DNA of 26,463 bases from positions 1 through 26,463 of the forward strand of contig JAJOHG010000358.1 in NCBI GenBank assembly GCA_021029095.1, read 5' to 3'. Below, in pieces: positions 1-10,704 of the stretch. The DNA is from Phellopilus nigrolimitatus. Taxonomy: Eukaryota > Basidiomycota > Agaricomycetes > Hymenochaetales > Hymenochaetaceae. Each line of letters begins with the position of its first letter. Position 1 is the first letter of the stretch. The notes beneath the pieces were generated by a model. The model saw nothing but the letters and a program-made list of their open reading frames with translations. It searched no databases and was not told the DNA's origin. The position numbers were made by a program, and so were the translations under genes.

Positions 1-236
1 GTTCAGCACGAGGTGTACGCGAACTGACGCAATTTTAGCCGGCCGCGAAAAGAAGACAAACTGATTTCGATTTCGACCAATCTCATTATTCTTGCAAACG
101 GCTGTAGAGCTAGATGCACAAATGTACTAAGAAACAGAGTCAGCCATGAATGTAAAAAGACACGCGAAAATGCAAACGCAAACAACGCACAATGTACTTT
201 TTTTTCCGCCACACGCACAGACATACAGATACATCC

Positions 237-355
237 CTACTCGACCCGCGCACTCTCCTCCGGCACGCGCCACACGTCCAGGCCCGCCTCCCCAGCGACG
301 CCCAGCACGCCGCGCACCCAATCGAGCCCCAGCACCTTGCCGTCGCCTCTCTTCT

Positions 356-387
<32 letters not shown>

Positions 388-1827
388 CCGCCCGCGTCCC
401 CGCCCGCGCGGAACGACGCGACCGCGCCGCGCACGCTGCGCACGTCCCACACGCGCACGACGCCGTCGTACGCGCCGCTCGCGACGTGGTGCGCGTTCGC
501 GGGCGAGCGCGCGAGGCACGCCGGCGCGCCCCCGTGCGCGAGCGCCGCGACGAGCGGCACCGCCGCACCCGCCGCCGCCGCCGCCGCCAGCGCGCGCGTG
601 TCGTAGATCCCCACGCTGCGGTCGCTGGACGCGGCCGCGAGCAGGTGCGGCGCGCCGAGGAGCGCGAGCGCGAGGAACGGCTTCTCCGGGGCGGTCTGCG
701 GCGCACGGGTTGTTTTGTGAGCGGGAGAGTGCATAGCGTAGAAATGGGACAAACGGTGCTCACCAGCGTGTGCACGCACACCCCGCTCTCGACGTCCCAG
801 CTGCGCACGGTCGAGTCCAGTGAGCAGCTGTACGCCGTCCCCGCGCCGTCCGCGCCGAACACCGCGCCCGTCACCCGGCCCGTATGGCTCTTCAGCACCG
901 CGAGCGGCGCCTTCCGCCGGGGCGCCGCCGCCGCCGCGTCGTCCGCACCCACAGCGCCCACCCGGCGGCGCTTCGCGCGCGCCTCGGAAGCGGGGGCGGG
1001 GACCTCGTCCGCGGCGGGCACGGCGGTGTCCCAGAGCCCGACGAGCGCGTCCCAGCCCGCCGTGAGCAGGTGCGCGCCGGACCCGGACGCGGCGACCGCG
1101 GCGAGCGGCGCGGTGTGCAGGTGCAGCGTCGCGAGCGTGCGGCTCGTGCGCGCGTGCGGGGAGAGGGCGGTGAGGCGCGCGGTCGTGTCGTGCGAGGCGC
1201 TCGCGAGGATGCGCGTGTCGTCGGCGTCCGGCGGCGTGCCTGGCGAGGCGGGGACGACGCAGACGGATGTGGCAGGGGCGGAGTGGCCTGGGATCGTGTG
1301 CACGAGCGTCTGGGACGCGTCGAAGACGCGGACGAGCCCGTCGTATGCTGCGGTGACGAAATGCCTGAGCGCGCGAGATGAGGACGTCCGACTTTTAAAA
1401 ACAGCCCGCGGGGGGAACAGACATACCCTGGTATTTGGCAGGACACCGACGCGACCCAGTCGTCGTGCGGGATGCTCGAGACGTGCTGCGGCGGCATGAG
1501 CGACTCGATGTACTCGATCTCGAGCGTCTCTTCCTACGGCGCTCGCTCAGCACGCGAGACCATAAAAACACAACAGCAATGAAAAGGGAAGGGACGCACC
1601 GTGCCGACGCCGCGCGCGTTGCACCACTCCGCGAGCGACGCGCGCAGCAGCTCGCCGCGCACGAGGAAGTCGAACGGCACGGGCACGGCGAGCGCGAGCG
1701 CCTTGTTCACGAGCTGCGAGAGCTGGTAGCGCCGCCATGCGGCGGGGATCATGAACTTCTGCGCGGGCAGCGCGTGCGGCGTCTGCGTCGTGAAGAGCAC
1801 GGGCAGCGCGTGCGTGTCGGCGACCAT
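237..1827 (-). CDS. YTM1: Ribosome biogenesis protein YTM1 (WDR12 family), WD40 repeats
   Basis: Ytm1 is a subunit of the nucleolar Erb1-Nop7-Ytm1 (PeBoW) complex needed for 27S pre-rRNA processing and 60S assembly. Four exons join in phase: 1827-1600, 1533-1427, 1364-764 and 695-237, giving 464 residues, close to the usual family length. The N terminus (about 1-76) is the ubiquitin-like NLE domain, which contacts the Rea1/Midasin ATPase, with the typical PVPFDFLVRGELLRASLAEW stretch. It is followed by EETLEIEYIESLMPP and then seven WD blades, for example TAAYDGLVRVFD, ASASHDTTARL, TAGWDALVGLWD, SCSLDSTVRSWD, AAASSDRSVGIYD and SGAYDGVVRVWD. A basic KRRR patch between blades 3 and 4 may be a nuclear signal. 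The coding sequence is very GC-rich, and a Gly-Ala repeat lies between blades 6 and 7. The start is the first ATG and directly precedes the NLE domain. The gene is divergent from the Mn-SOD gene. Confidence 0.95.
356..405. repeat. GCGCCC hexanucleotide microsatellite inside YTM1
   Basis: Five or so near-perfect CCCGCG hexamers followed by degenerate copies. Read on the minus strand in the YTM1 frame they encode GGGAGAGAGAGA, an extension of a loop between the sixth and seventh WD blades. Copy number probably varies between strains, since a six-base unit keeps the reading frame. Confidence 0.85.
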
Positions 1828-2595
1828 CGTGGGCGGAGAGGGCGGAGAGGAGGAGGAAGGTGGGCCCGACGAGGCTTGCCGCCCGCCGAGGTCGACATCG
1901 GACAGACTTTTTTTTTTCTCATCGTTTTCCCACGCCTGCTAAAATAAAGTACTTTACTTCTTCCTGATAATCGGGGCTTCCGTGCGGCCAACTCTATGTT
2001 CTTCTACTATTCGTACATTTACACTACATGACGGTATATCAAATTTGCGCCCAAAAAACCTGTATAAGAATCAGCCCAAAATTATCTTGGACGGGCTTTT
2101 GAACACTGCAGACCGGGACGGCGGACTGTCCTCAGTCAAGTGATGTCCGTATCATCTGGCGCGTTCCTCCCTGATAGTAATATTCACGAGGAGTGGTCTT
2201 GGACGGACGTCGCATGGCGGTAAGGCAGGAGTATTCCTTCTTCGACTTTGTACAAGCGCTGAATATTTGTTCTTGCAGGCGTGTGTTTAGGGCCGGTCAA
2301 ACTGACACTGAGGTCGAGCGCATACAGTAAGCTCAAGCTCCATAGGTCTGCTGTCTGCAGACCCGCGGTCGCAGCGGTGTCAGGTTAATGAGCAGATTAG
2401 GCAGCCGCAGGGGTTATGATGTATATATTTTAGCGTATACGAAAGAACGAGAACCTCGAACAGTCGACGGGTGGAAGCTTATTCAGCGTAGTGACGATAT
2501 AAAGCTTCCACGGCGTCTGCGCCCGATAGCGACCCTCTCTTGCTTCCTGACTTCATCTATCCATCCATCCATCCAAATCGTCAAAGATCCCCAAA
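1828..2595. other. Divergent intergenic region between YTM1 and Mn-SOD
   Basis: This 768 bp contains the promoters of both flanking genes. I see no convincing coding exon. The part next to YTM1 is GC- and purine-rich and the middle is AT-richer. On the SOD side there is a TATA element (separate entry), an AGGGG stress-element-like pentamer at 2409-2413, and four ATCC repeats at 2559-2574 in the probable 5' UTR. Confidence 0.6.
2498..2504 (+). promoter_or_regulatory. TATA box of the Mn-SOD gene
   Basis: TATAAAG lies 98 bp upstream of the SOD start codon, the usual spacing for a strong fungal TATA promoter with a short leader. Position and consensus are seen directly; function is inferred. Confidence 0.6.
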
Positions 2596-3560
2596 ATGCC
2601 GGTACGTGCACCCGCTCTCCGCGCGCGTCGTGTCTGCCGCCCCGCTCACCGCCGTCCCCGGGGGCGCATATACACAGCACACGCTCCCGCCGCTGCCGTA
2701 CGCGTACAACGCGCTCGAGCCGTACATCAGCGAGCAGATCATGAAGTTGCACCACACGAAGCACCACCAGACGTACGTCACCGCGCTCAACGCGGCGGAG
2801 GAGTCGTACGCGAAGGCGGCGACGCCGAAGGAGCGGATCTCGCTGCAGGCCGCGCTCAAGTTCAACGGCGGCGGTGCGTCGCCCCGTTTTCTTTCTTTCT
2901 TTCTTTCTTCGTAAACACCCTGGCTTACTGGGGGCGTGTGCAGGACACATCAACCACTCGCTGTTCTGGAAGAACCTCGCGCCTGCACCGGAGAAGGGCG
3001 GCGCGGGGGGTAAACTGGACGGGAGCACGGCGTTCGCGGCGGCGGTCAAGGCGGACTTTGGGTCGCTGGACAACCTGATCCAGAAGTTCAACACGGCGAC
3101 GCTCGGCATCCAGGGCTCCGGCTGGGGCTGGCTCGTGCGTTCTGCTTTCTGCTTTCTCTTTCTCTTGGTGTCGCTGACTGATTTCTTATCTTCTATCACG
3201 TGATTGCTTTTAAATAATGACGGAACGTGATGATGGAACGTGATGGCGCGATGACGTGCAGGGCGTGAACCCGACGACGAAGAAGCTCGAGATCGCGACG
3301 ACGTCGAACCAGGACCCGCTCCTCACCCTCCTCCCGGTCATCGGCATCGACATCTGGGAGCACGCATTCTATCTCCAGTACCTCAACGTAAAGCCCGACG
3401 TGCGTATCCATCCTCCCTCGTTCCTTCCGCATCCCGATCCCGTGCTCATTCGTCCCGCATACAGTACCTCAAGGCGATCTGGAACGTCGTCAACTTTGAT
3501 GAGGCCGCCAAGCGCTACGACGCTGCCGTCAACTCCGGCGCCGATGCCGCCAAACTCTAA
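2596..3560 (+). CDS. SOD2: Mn superoxide dismutase, cytosolic-type (no presequence)
   Basis: Converts superoxide to hydrogen peroxide and oxygen. Five exons join in phase: 2596-2601, 2678-2873, 2944-3134, 3262-3399 and 3465-3560, giving 208 residues. The first coding exon is only ATGCCG, so the protein begins [20 protein letters not shown]. Metal ligands are visible: His in [10 protein letters not shown], His in HINHSLFWK, and Asp and His in [13 protein letters not shown]. The GSGWGWL motif marks the Fe/Mn family core. There is no N-terminal targeting peptide, so the enzyme should be cytosolic, as known for some fungi; a mitochondrial paralogue would be expected elsewhere. The intron at 2602-2677 stays open in one frame, but reading through it gives an unrelated arginine-rich sequence, so the spliced form is preferred. 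IDIWEH replaces the more common DVWEH. Confidence 0.96.
2888..2907 (+). repeat. (TTTC)5 microsatellite in SOD intron 2
   Basis: Five tandem TTTC units lie within the intron at 2874-2943 and form its polypyrimidine stretch well upstream of the acceptor CAG. Likely length-polymorphic and non-coding. Confidence 0.85.
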
Positions 3561-4672
3561 GCGCCCCCGACTCGAACGAGTTCGTAAGCCTAAAGTACTC
3601 AGGCCGTCGTCTGTAACGTCTAGCAATGTGACAAGTGAAGAAGGAAGCAGTATTTGTCTTGCCTTGTAACAAATAAAATCATGTCCAATTGTGTTTCTTG
3701 TCTAACCTTACAAACCTCTTCAAGAAGAACCCGGCGACTTGAACCGAAATCGATGCGCGTCTCGTCATGTCAGCCTTCCCTCGTGGGTGTACTCTACATT
3801 CCAGAAACTTGCTGTCGCATCTGCGTCTCATGTCTGTTTTATATGTGTGCCACATTCCGATTGAAGCGAAATTTTGGGGCAAGTCTCGGATCAATAGCTC
3901 TCAAAAAAACGAGGCCTTGCGGACACTGACCCCTTCGTGCGCAACATTTCATTCACCGCGCGCACTCTCAGAATACGCAGGGAGATAGGCGCAGCGACGG
4001 AGGGCTGCCGTAAGGCATTAGACAGTGTTATACAACATGTACGCGCACCCAAGCGTCTCGTGCGACTTCGCATGTATGTACATACTACGGGAGAACCACC
4101 GCAGTGACACGCGACATTTATCACTACGATAACCCGCTCAGAGAATTAACAGCCAACACACTGGATAAAATTGCGACTTCCCAACCTGAGCCGCGAATGC
4201 TGTTTGCAACATCGATCATGATGATCAAGCGTATCCTGACGCATTGAACGTATCCGTCTTGCGCTTGTTTGCACTCCCCGTTATTTGCTTCGAACCACTC
4301 TCCTGCAATTTTCCAATTTGCGAGCGACAAGCAGGAGATGTCGATAGTTCAGAGAGAGCAACGGAAAGGGAGCGAGGGGCGCAGTTCTGGAAGTCGAAGG
4401 AATACTATCGAGCGTGAGAAAGGCGTGTCGTGCGCACTCGCCTCACTTTTTCCTACCGCCACATATTCCTCTGTCGTGATCGCAAACTCAATAAGCCCTC
4501 ATTTTGCAGCTCTGCTGCAATGGGGGCGTATTTAAAACCCCTGTCGCCTTGGCAGTCTTGACACGCAAACATGTCGCGCAGAGTTCCTATGCGATTTATA
4601 TTCTCTTTCCCATGATTCCGCTGGCTTCAAGTTTCTTCTAGAAAACAGGTGCTCCTTACTTTCTTACCTTAG
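3561..4672. other. Intergenic region, no gene seen
   Basis: 1.1 kb between the SOD stop and the F-box start. Short open frames on both strands show no family resemblance or splice-compatible extension. It holds the SOD 3' end and, near the right side, the F-box promoter, including TATTTAAAA at 4529-4537 about 140 bp before the start codon. Confidence 0.6.
4529..4537 (+). promoter_or_regulatory. TATA-like element of the first F-box gene
   Basis: TATTTAAAA is about 140 bp upstream of the ATG at 4673, in an otherwise mixed-composition region. A plausible core promoter by position and consensus only. Confidence 0.4.
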
Positions 4673-6091
4673 ATGACACAGGGGGGAGATAGTCAAAACA
4701 ATGTATCTCTTCAAATATCAACTAATCAAGAGTGCTTGAGAACCTGCGAAGATACCGCCACGGCATGTGCTCCGAGCTTTCAATCCGTGATTCCCTTGGG
4801 TGAGCTACTTTCCAGTCTTCCCCCGGAGCTCTTGGGCGAAATATTTTACTGGGTCTGTCCGACATGTATCGACCGTCTGTCGGCGCCTGCGATGTCGCCG
4901 CTCGTCCTCAGCCACGTCTGCCGCCTGTGGCGCCACGTCGCCTTCGCCACTCCCGGGATCTGGACGTACACGAGCCTCACGGCGCCCCGGCGCTCACTCG
5001 CGTCGCCGATCGCGCTGATGAATCTCTGGCTGTCCTCCTCGAAAACACACCCGCTCGTCATTGACCTCGACCTCTCCGAGTTTACAAAGTTCAGGAAGTC
5101 GGACGCCGTCCTCCCGACGGTCAAGGCGCTGACCGCTCTCGCTGCGCGACTGAAGCCGACCCTCTGTCTGGACAATGTGCCGCTCACTGTGTCAATCAGA
5201 CCGTCGGTCGAAGCCGAGTTCCCGCACCTCGCTGAAGAATATTTCTGGTCGACCGACCAGACCGGGCGTTTCTCCCGGGGGGCGCTCCAACTGCGCGTTT
5301 TATTAAGGCCACGCTTCCACCTCGGCATGGAGAACCACAGAGATTTCGGGCCCCACCTTGTGCACCTCGACCTCCGCGACCACGAGAACCTCATCTGCCT
5401 GACCATCGAAGAGTGCGTCCTCATAATGGGTATCTACCCTAAGCTGCAGTACCTTGCGCTCCGGGTCGGCTACGCCACTGACGTCGTGCTCGAGGCGCAT
5501 ACACTGACCGACCTGACGACGCTCCGTCTGTCGTGGGAAGGCGACGACAACCCAGGACGCGTGCTCGACGCGCTGCACGCGCCACGCCTCGTGGTCCTCG
5601 AGCTCGACGGCCCGCTTCCCCCGCCGGACTTCGTGGTCGGAAACAGATGGCCGCACCTCCTTAGCTTCCTCGCGCGCTCTGCGCCGCCTCTCCGCTCGCT
5701 CGAGCTCCACAAGCTCTGCGTTTCCGGAATCGACATCCTTGCGTGTCTCGCGCGCTGTGTGGGCCTCGAGCGCCTGTGGCTCGAAGAGTGCGCGGTCGAC
5801 GAGCCCCTGGTGCACGAGCTCTCAGACGAGCCGCATCCGCGCGCAGAGGGGGCACGCCGTACTCTGGCGTCTCTCGGGACGCTGGGACTCGTGCGGTGCG
5901 CGAGTTCCGACGCGACGCTGATCTGCAAGGCGTTCTGTCTCTCGGGGCTGGTGTGGAGTGTTTCCGAGCTGGACGAGCTGTACATTGCTGACGGCAACGT
6001 CTATGCGGGTGCCCCGGAGCTGTATCTTCTCAGGACGCGGTATGAAGCGGGACATTACGATTATTTGGCTAACAGTATGGTTGTATCTTAA
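4673..6091 (+). CDS. F-box domain protein with LRR-like C-terminal region, single exon
   Basis: A single uninterrupted frame of 472 residues. Residues about 48-95 fit an F-box-like domain: SSLPPELLGEIFYW, then LVLSHVCRLWRHVAFATPGIWTYTSL, the pattern of the large Agaricomycete F-box family. The rest is leucine-rich with repeated strand-like segments (LVHLDLRDHENLICLTIEEC, LVVLELDGP, LRSLELHKLCVSGIDIL, LERLWLEECAV), suggesting an irregular LRR-type substrate-binding region. Such proteins join Skp1-cullin ubiquitin ligases as substrate receptors; the target cannot be inferred. The start is the first ATG of the frame and precedes the domain by 47 low-complexity residues. Lack of introns is typical of these expanded families. 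Confidence 0.82.
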   Translation: MTQGGDSQNNVSLQISTNQECLRTCEDTATACAPSFQSVIPLGELLSSLPPELLGEIFYWVCPTCIDRLSAPAMSPLVLSHVCRLWRHVAFATPGIWTYTSLTAPRRSLASPIALMNLWLSSSKTHPLVIDLDLSEFTKFRKSDAVLPTVKALTALAARLKPTLCLDNVPLTVSIRPSVEAEFPHLAEEYFWSTDQTGRFSRGALQLRVLLRPRFHLGMENHRDFGPHLVHLDLRDHENLICLTIEECVLIMGIYPKLQYLALRVGYATDVVLEAHTLTDLTTLRLSWEGDDNPGRVLDALHAPRLVVLELDGPLPPPDFVVGNRWPHLLSFLARSAPPLRSLELHKLCVSGIDILACLARCVGLERLWLEECAVDEPLVHELSDEPHPRAEGARRTLASLGTLGLVRCASSDATLICKAFCLSGLVWSVSELDELYIADGNVYAGAPELYLLRTRYEAGHYDYLANSMVVS

Positions 6092-6708
6092 CTTTAATTT
6101 ATTGGCAGTCACACTATATGAGACGTTGTTCATTTCATTAAGGCTCGAATATATTTTTAACGGCCCTTTAATTAGGATTCGGGGGAAAATATGCAATCAC
6201 ATTTCACAGCGTAATGCATAAGGCCATAGTTGAATGCGGAAACGCACACGAACACATCGATGACTTCTTGATGTTCGACAGACCAACCCTGTCCTGAACG
6301 GCATCAACGCAGTTAGCTGCCATCTGGCCTGGTACATGCTCTACAGTACATCATATGCGCTCGCGGATTTTCATGTAATGATACGTATTGAGTGGCAGAG
6401 CACCAACATCCAATGACGAAGTTATAATATATTCGGACAGTGAGAAGGGTTGCATTCATAGATCGGGTTAACTTACGATTTCACTAATGATAGATCGATC
6501 GTCGGACTGGTTCATACAAGCCACTGGAAGTCTGTAACCAGTATACAAGAAAAGCTTGGACTCCAAAGTACTAATCTAGAGCGAGGAAAATTGTACGCGT
6601 CAGACGCGTTTGCATCACATGGTTAAGCCAAATAGTACCAAGCAAGACCAAGTACGTGCCATTTTCGGAAGAAAAAGCGTGCCGAAGTCCGACAACGAGC
6701 AGAAGGCG
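6092..6708. other. Intergenic region, AT-rich, no gene seen
   Basis: 617 bp between the F-box stop and the uL14m start, rich in A and T. An ATG at 6620 opens a short frame (MVKPNSTKQDQ) ending at a possible GTACGT donor. It might be an upstream exon of uL14m, but the family normally starts at the M-I-x-L-K-G motif, so I left it out. Confidence 0.5.
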
Positions 6709-7228
6709 ATGATCAGTCTCAAGGGCACCCTCAATGTATGTCGTCAATAAAATGTATTCTCAGAGTACGATGTCGCTCACCGGACAGTAACACAGGTCAT
6801 CGACAACTCGGGGGCGTTGCTCGTCGAGTGCGTCAACGTTCTGAAGCACAAGGTCAACCACGGCTACGGCGGGGTCGGCGACGAAATCGTCTGCGTCGTC
6901 AAGCGCGCGCGGCCCTTATCCGCGTCCGCGTTCACTTCCTCCACCGCCGTCAAGGTCAAGCAGGGCGACGTCCGCCGCGCGCTCATCGTACGCACGAAGA
7001 AGCCCGCCGCGCGCCCGGACGGCCGTATAGTCAAGTTCGACGACAACGCGTGCGTGCTTCTTAACAACAAAAAGGAGATGCTGGGCACACGTGTCGGCGG
7101 GCCTGTCAGTGCGGAGCTGCGGATGAAGGGTTGGGGGAAGGTGCTCAGCTTGGCGCCGAAGGTGCGTGAGCCGGTGCGGCTCGAGTGCTCCTCGAAGGCT
7201 GATTTAATTTTATGCATAGGTGTTATGA
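6709..7228 (+). CDS. MRPL38: Mitochondrial large-subunit ribosomal protein uL14m
   Basis: Bacterial-type L14 of the mitochondrial ribosome, at the subunit interface near bL19/uL3. Three exons: 6709-6735, 6796-7161 and 7220-7228, giving 133 residues. Exon 1 encodes MISLKGTLN and joins [17 protein letters not shown], the canonical L14 N terminus. The centre has [13 protein letters not shown], then the L14 signature [15 protein letters not shown] and GTRVGGPV. The last intron (7162-7219) is deduced because the unspliced frame runs on into an unlikely tail. Splicing gives the family ending SLAPKVL followed by TGA. As usual for L14, no separate targeting peptide is obvious. Yeast calls this protein Mrpl38. 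The first copy of a tandem repeat begins 18 bp after the stop. Confidence 0.93.
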
Positions 7229-7245
7229 TCATCTCATCTACGCTT

Positions 7246-7658
7246 GCTTTAGAACTGCATTTCATCTAAATTACTGTCTTCTTGCATCGCAATATCGGTT
7301 TTCAGCAAATCCAGTATTAAGTGGGTCACTGTTAGAATAATCGACCTTCTCCGGAGCTGTATGTGTATGGCCCCTATCATGGGACGCGCGCTTGAAGGTG
7401 GATACAACTACCCAATGGCGCCCCACGAGTTGATGCTGTGTGTGACGTTCTTTCTTAGACCTGCATTTCAGCTAAACTACTGTCTTCTTGCATCGCAATA
7501 CCGGTTCTCAGCAAATTCAGTATCACATTAAGTGGGTCGCTGTTAGAATAACAGACCTTCTCTGGAGCTGTATGTATGGCATGGGACGCGCGCTTGAAGG
7601 TTAATACAACTCCCCAATGGCGCCCCAGAAGTTGATGCTGTTTGCGACGTTCTTTTTT
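7246..7658. repeat. Diverged tandem duplication, two ~205 bp units
   Basis: Unit 1 spans about 7246-7456 and unit 2 about 7453-7658. Both share long identical blocks, such as ACTGTCTTCTTGCATCGCAA, GGGACGCGCGCTTGAAGG, CAATGGCGCCCCA and GACGTTCTTT, separated by scattered substitutions and small indels. Neither unit keeps an open frame, so this looks like non-coding DNA duplicated some time ago. It lies between uL14m and the AAA+ gene, so it sits in the 3' UTR of one and the promoter side of the other. Confidence 0.9.
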
Positions 7659-7862
7659 CCGTCCGACTGAGCCGCCAAATTATACATGCTGATATGGATC
7701 AGATGGTCTTCTTTCTGCATACATGCGCTCGCCAGACGTCGCTTCCAGGACTTGATTTGATCTGAGCACAGCGACAAGAGAAGAAATAGGCGCTCGTACT
7801 GGGATAAAGGCCCTGTACCTTCCAGCGGTTCTCTTTTATCTCTACCTCTGCATTTCTCCGCG

Positions 7863-10576
7863 ATGCTACCTATCTACGACATTCTCTCTGTCTATGCGCA
7901 ACCTTCTCGTATGTATTCACAGCCAGACCTTTGGCCTATCCGGCCGCTGTCTTCTGGTCTGTTTTCATCATATCTCTGTCTTTGCTTTCATTCAGACTAA
8001 TGTTCGACAACGGCATGATGTTGTGTTGTCGTCCATTTAGATGCGGCAACGAGGGCATACCGCGCTGCGCTGCGCGTGAGCAACTTGACTGTTTATTGCA
8101 TTCTGCATTGGCTGACAAGTATACAGGGCGAAGACTTTGATTCATCGAGCGAGGACGGCAAAGAGGTGCCCGATGCTCCTCCGGTCCCTGATGCGCAGCG
8201 TGGGATGCGTCTAGAGGCTAAGTGTATCGACATGATGTTCGACCACATGACTCAGCGGCTCGTTGCACGCGAGCGCGCACCCCAGGCCGTCCGGGTAGCT
8301 GTTGACGCGTACGCAGAGTACGCCTTTACTCTTCATCGCATGTCCCAAGAGGGGGAGGAATACAAGGCGTACTTTGACATCCGGAGCCCGTACCTGAGAG
8401 ACGTGTCTGCAGAGGTCATTGGCAAGGTCGAAGGTATTTCATGGACCGCGAAGCCACTGAGGGTGAGTGATCCGTGCTGCATGAGCCGATCGCATACGCG
8501 CTAATCATTATCCATCTGCAGATCGACTACAAGACTTTCCTCATGTTTCTTCCCGAGCTCCAAGCGTGCTCAGACCGTCTCTCATCTAAGCCAGAACTAG
8601 AGAAATCCGAATTGGACACGCTTACCCACGCGCACCTATCCTTCTTTCTCTCGTTCCTCCGCTTGGAGTACGCGGCGACGCTCAGCGAGCTCGCCGCGCT
8701 GCTCGCACACGACGAGATCACGTTCGACCTTCTCTGGACGATCATGCGCCCGCGCACACTGCTGTACGCGAAGTGCAAGGCCACAGGCGCGCCGCGTGCC
8801 GTTCGGTTGCTGGATGCGAGCGTCGTGTCGTTGTGCGACACGTTGGTGTGGCAGCTGAAAGTCGAGTACGTCGAGTACAACGTGCAGCACGGCACGCTAT
8901 CGACGACCGCGCATCCCGGTGTAGAGACCACGACATCGTTCCCGAGATTTGGAATCGCAACGGGCTTCGTCGTAGATGCGGTCCATCATTTCAAAGGCGC
9001 GGTGAAGATCACAAGTCTGGCAACGTATCCGTTTCATTATTTCCCGCGAGTGCAAGAGCTTACTGAGATGCTCATCGCGCGCGGGAGAAAGTGGGAAGCT
9101 CTCCAGGGAGGGCTGCATCATATGCAGTACAACGGTTTGGGATTGATGCTTGGACATGGATCGAAGATAACGGCACGTACGCCGTATAATTTCGCTGCTG
9201 CTGACGCTAATGAAGAGCACGTATCGTTTGATTCCTCAATCATGTAGGTTAACAGCCGTATCATGATCGACCGAGGCCAGCGATGTTCCTTCTCGTATTT
9301 AAGAAACTCGCTCTGACTCCGACTCAATATTGCAGAATCATTTGTCACGGCTGCCACTGCCGCTCAGCGTAACACGCTCCCCGAAGTTTAAAAAACCTTA
9401 GACGGGAGGCTCCTGGAAAATGTCACCGCCGCTTCCCTGCCTGATGTGCACCTCAGTGTGTCGGGGGAGCCAGAGCTCAGCGAGTCGGACCTACTTGTCG
9501 CTAACCCTTGCGTTTACGGATTTAGCTTGTCTGCTAAACTCTGGGGTGGGAATGTTTCCACATCTCTCTTTTACCTATTTGGGTATTAACATCATGTTTT
9601 TAGTTACTTTAGGTGTCGCGCATGTTTCTCCGATCGAATGGAACGACGAGCCCTTCGCAAACCTCATCCTTTCTGGAAATCAGAAGGCGATCGTCAAGGT
9701 GCTTGTGGAGACGCACACTGCTGATGCGGCGAAGGCAGCCTCGCAGCAGTTCGATGACTTTGTGCGAGGCAAGGGACGGGGGCTCGTCATCAACCTGTTT
9801 GGAAACCCGGGCGTGGGGAAGACCCTTACGGCAGAGGCGACTAGTGAACGTGAGTTGGTGGTGTTTCAGCTGGTTAGAAATGCGAGTTTTTTTGACGTTG
9901 ATCGGACAGAGGTGCGAAGGCCATTATACGTAGTAGGTGCGGCCGATCTCGGCGCATCCGCGGGCTCTGTGGAAGGGGAACTGAAGTCCGCACTTGGGTT
10001 CGCGGAACGCTGGGGCGCCGTTGTGCTCATCGATGAGGCGGACGTATTTCTGGAAGAGCGGTCTTCGCACGATCTTGCGCGCAATGCGATGGTCTCCGTC
10101 TTCCTGCGGCATCTCGAGTGCGTTCTTCTCTTTCTCTTTTCTTGCGCCCTTCAATTCCGGCTGACTCCATATATATTTACAGATACTTCTGTGGGATCCT
10201 CTTCCTCACGACGAACCGTGTCCGCACCTTTGACGACGCCTTCTAGTCACGGATACACGTCTCGTTGCGCTACCATGACCTTAGCTCCGACGCAAAGCGC
10301 CAGATCTGGATTGCTTTTCTTGCAAAGGCGCGCACAGCGAGGATAGGGGACGCTGCATCTGGCGAACGCAGCCGAGACACAGCACCTGGCTCGGGCTTCT
10401 CCGAGGAAGAGCTGAGTATGCTCGCTGAGAGAAAAGTAAATGGGCGACAGATTAAGAATGCCGTGCGCACCGCGAGCGCTTTAGCGAGCAGTGCCCGCGA
10501 ACCGTTAAGTTATCAGCACTTGGCGCAGTTCCTCGACATGATGGCCGATTTCGCGCTCGATATGAATACAGCATGA
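7863..10576 (+). pseudogene. AAA+ ATPase with DUF7025-like N-terminal region, nonsense codon in the ATPase core
   Basis: Large fungal AAA+ protein. A plausible 5' part is exon 7863-7908 (MLPIYDILSVYAQPS), 8041-8075 and 8127-8462, then 8522 to about 9180, which has the alpha-rich N-terminal region (MRLEAKCIDMMFDHM; DEITFDLLWTIMRPRTLLYA) typical of DUF7025 proteins. Later exons: about 9393-9545, 9613-9849, 9910-10117 and 10183-10576. The ATPase core shows Walker A GNPGVGKT, Walker B VVLIDEAD, sensor LTTNR and the arginine-finger region SRIHVSLRYH. Two defects: TAG at 10244-10246 replaces the residue, usually Gln, before SRIH, and no splice path I tried gave a clean join across 9177-9395. The gene is either recently inactivated or carries sequence errors. 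Substrate and cellular role are unknown. Confidence 0.75.
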
Positions 10577-10704
10577 TATCTGTCTATTTAGAATCAGAAT
10601 ATAGACACACGCCTTCCTGTCAATACTTAGATCTTGTATCCTGTATGTACTTGTACAACCAAAAAGAGCTGAGAATTTCATGGTATGAATGAAAACAAAA
10701 TATT

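Noticed and set aside
192..1499. 435-codon open frame on the plus strand opposite YTM1
   Set aside because: It is an antisense shadow in very GC-rich DNA with Arg/Ala-rich nonsense; the minus strand gives a clear spliced YTM1.
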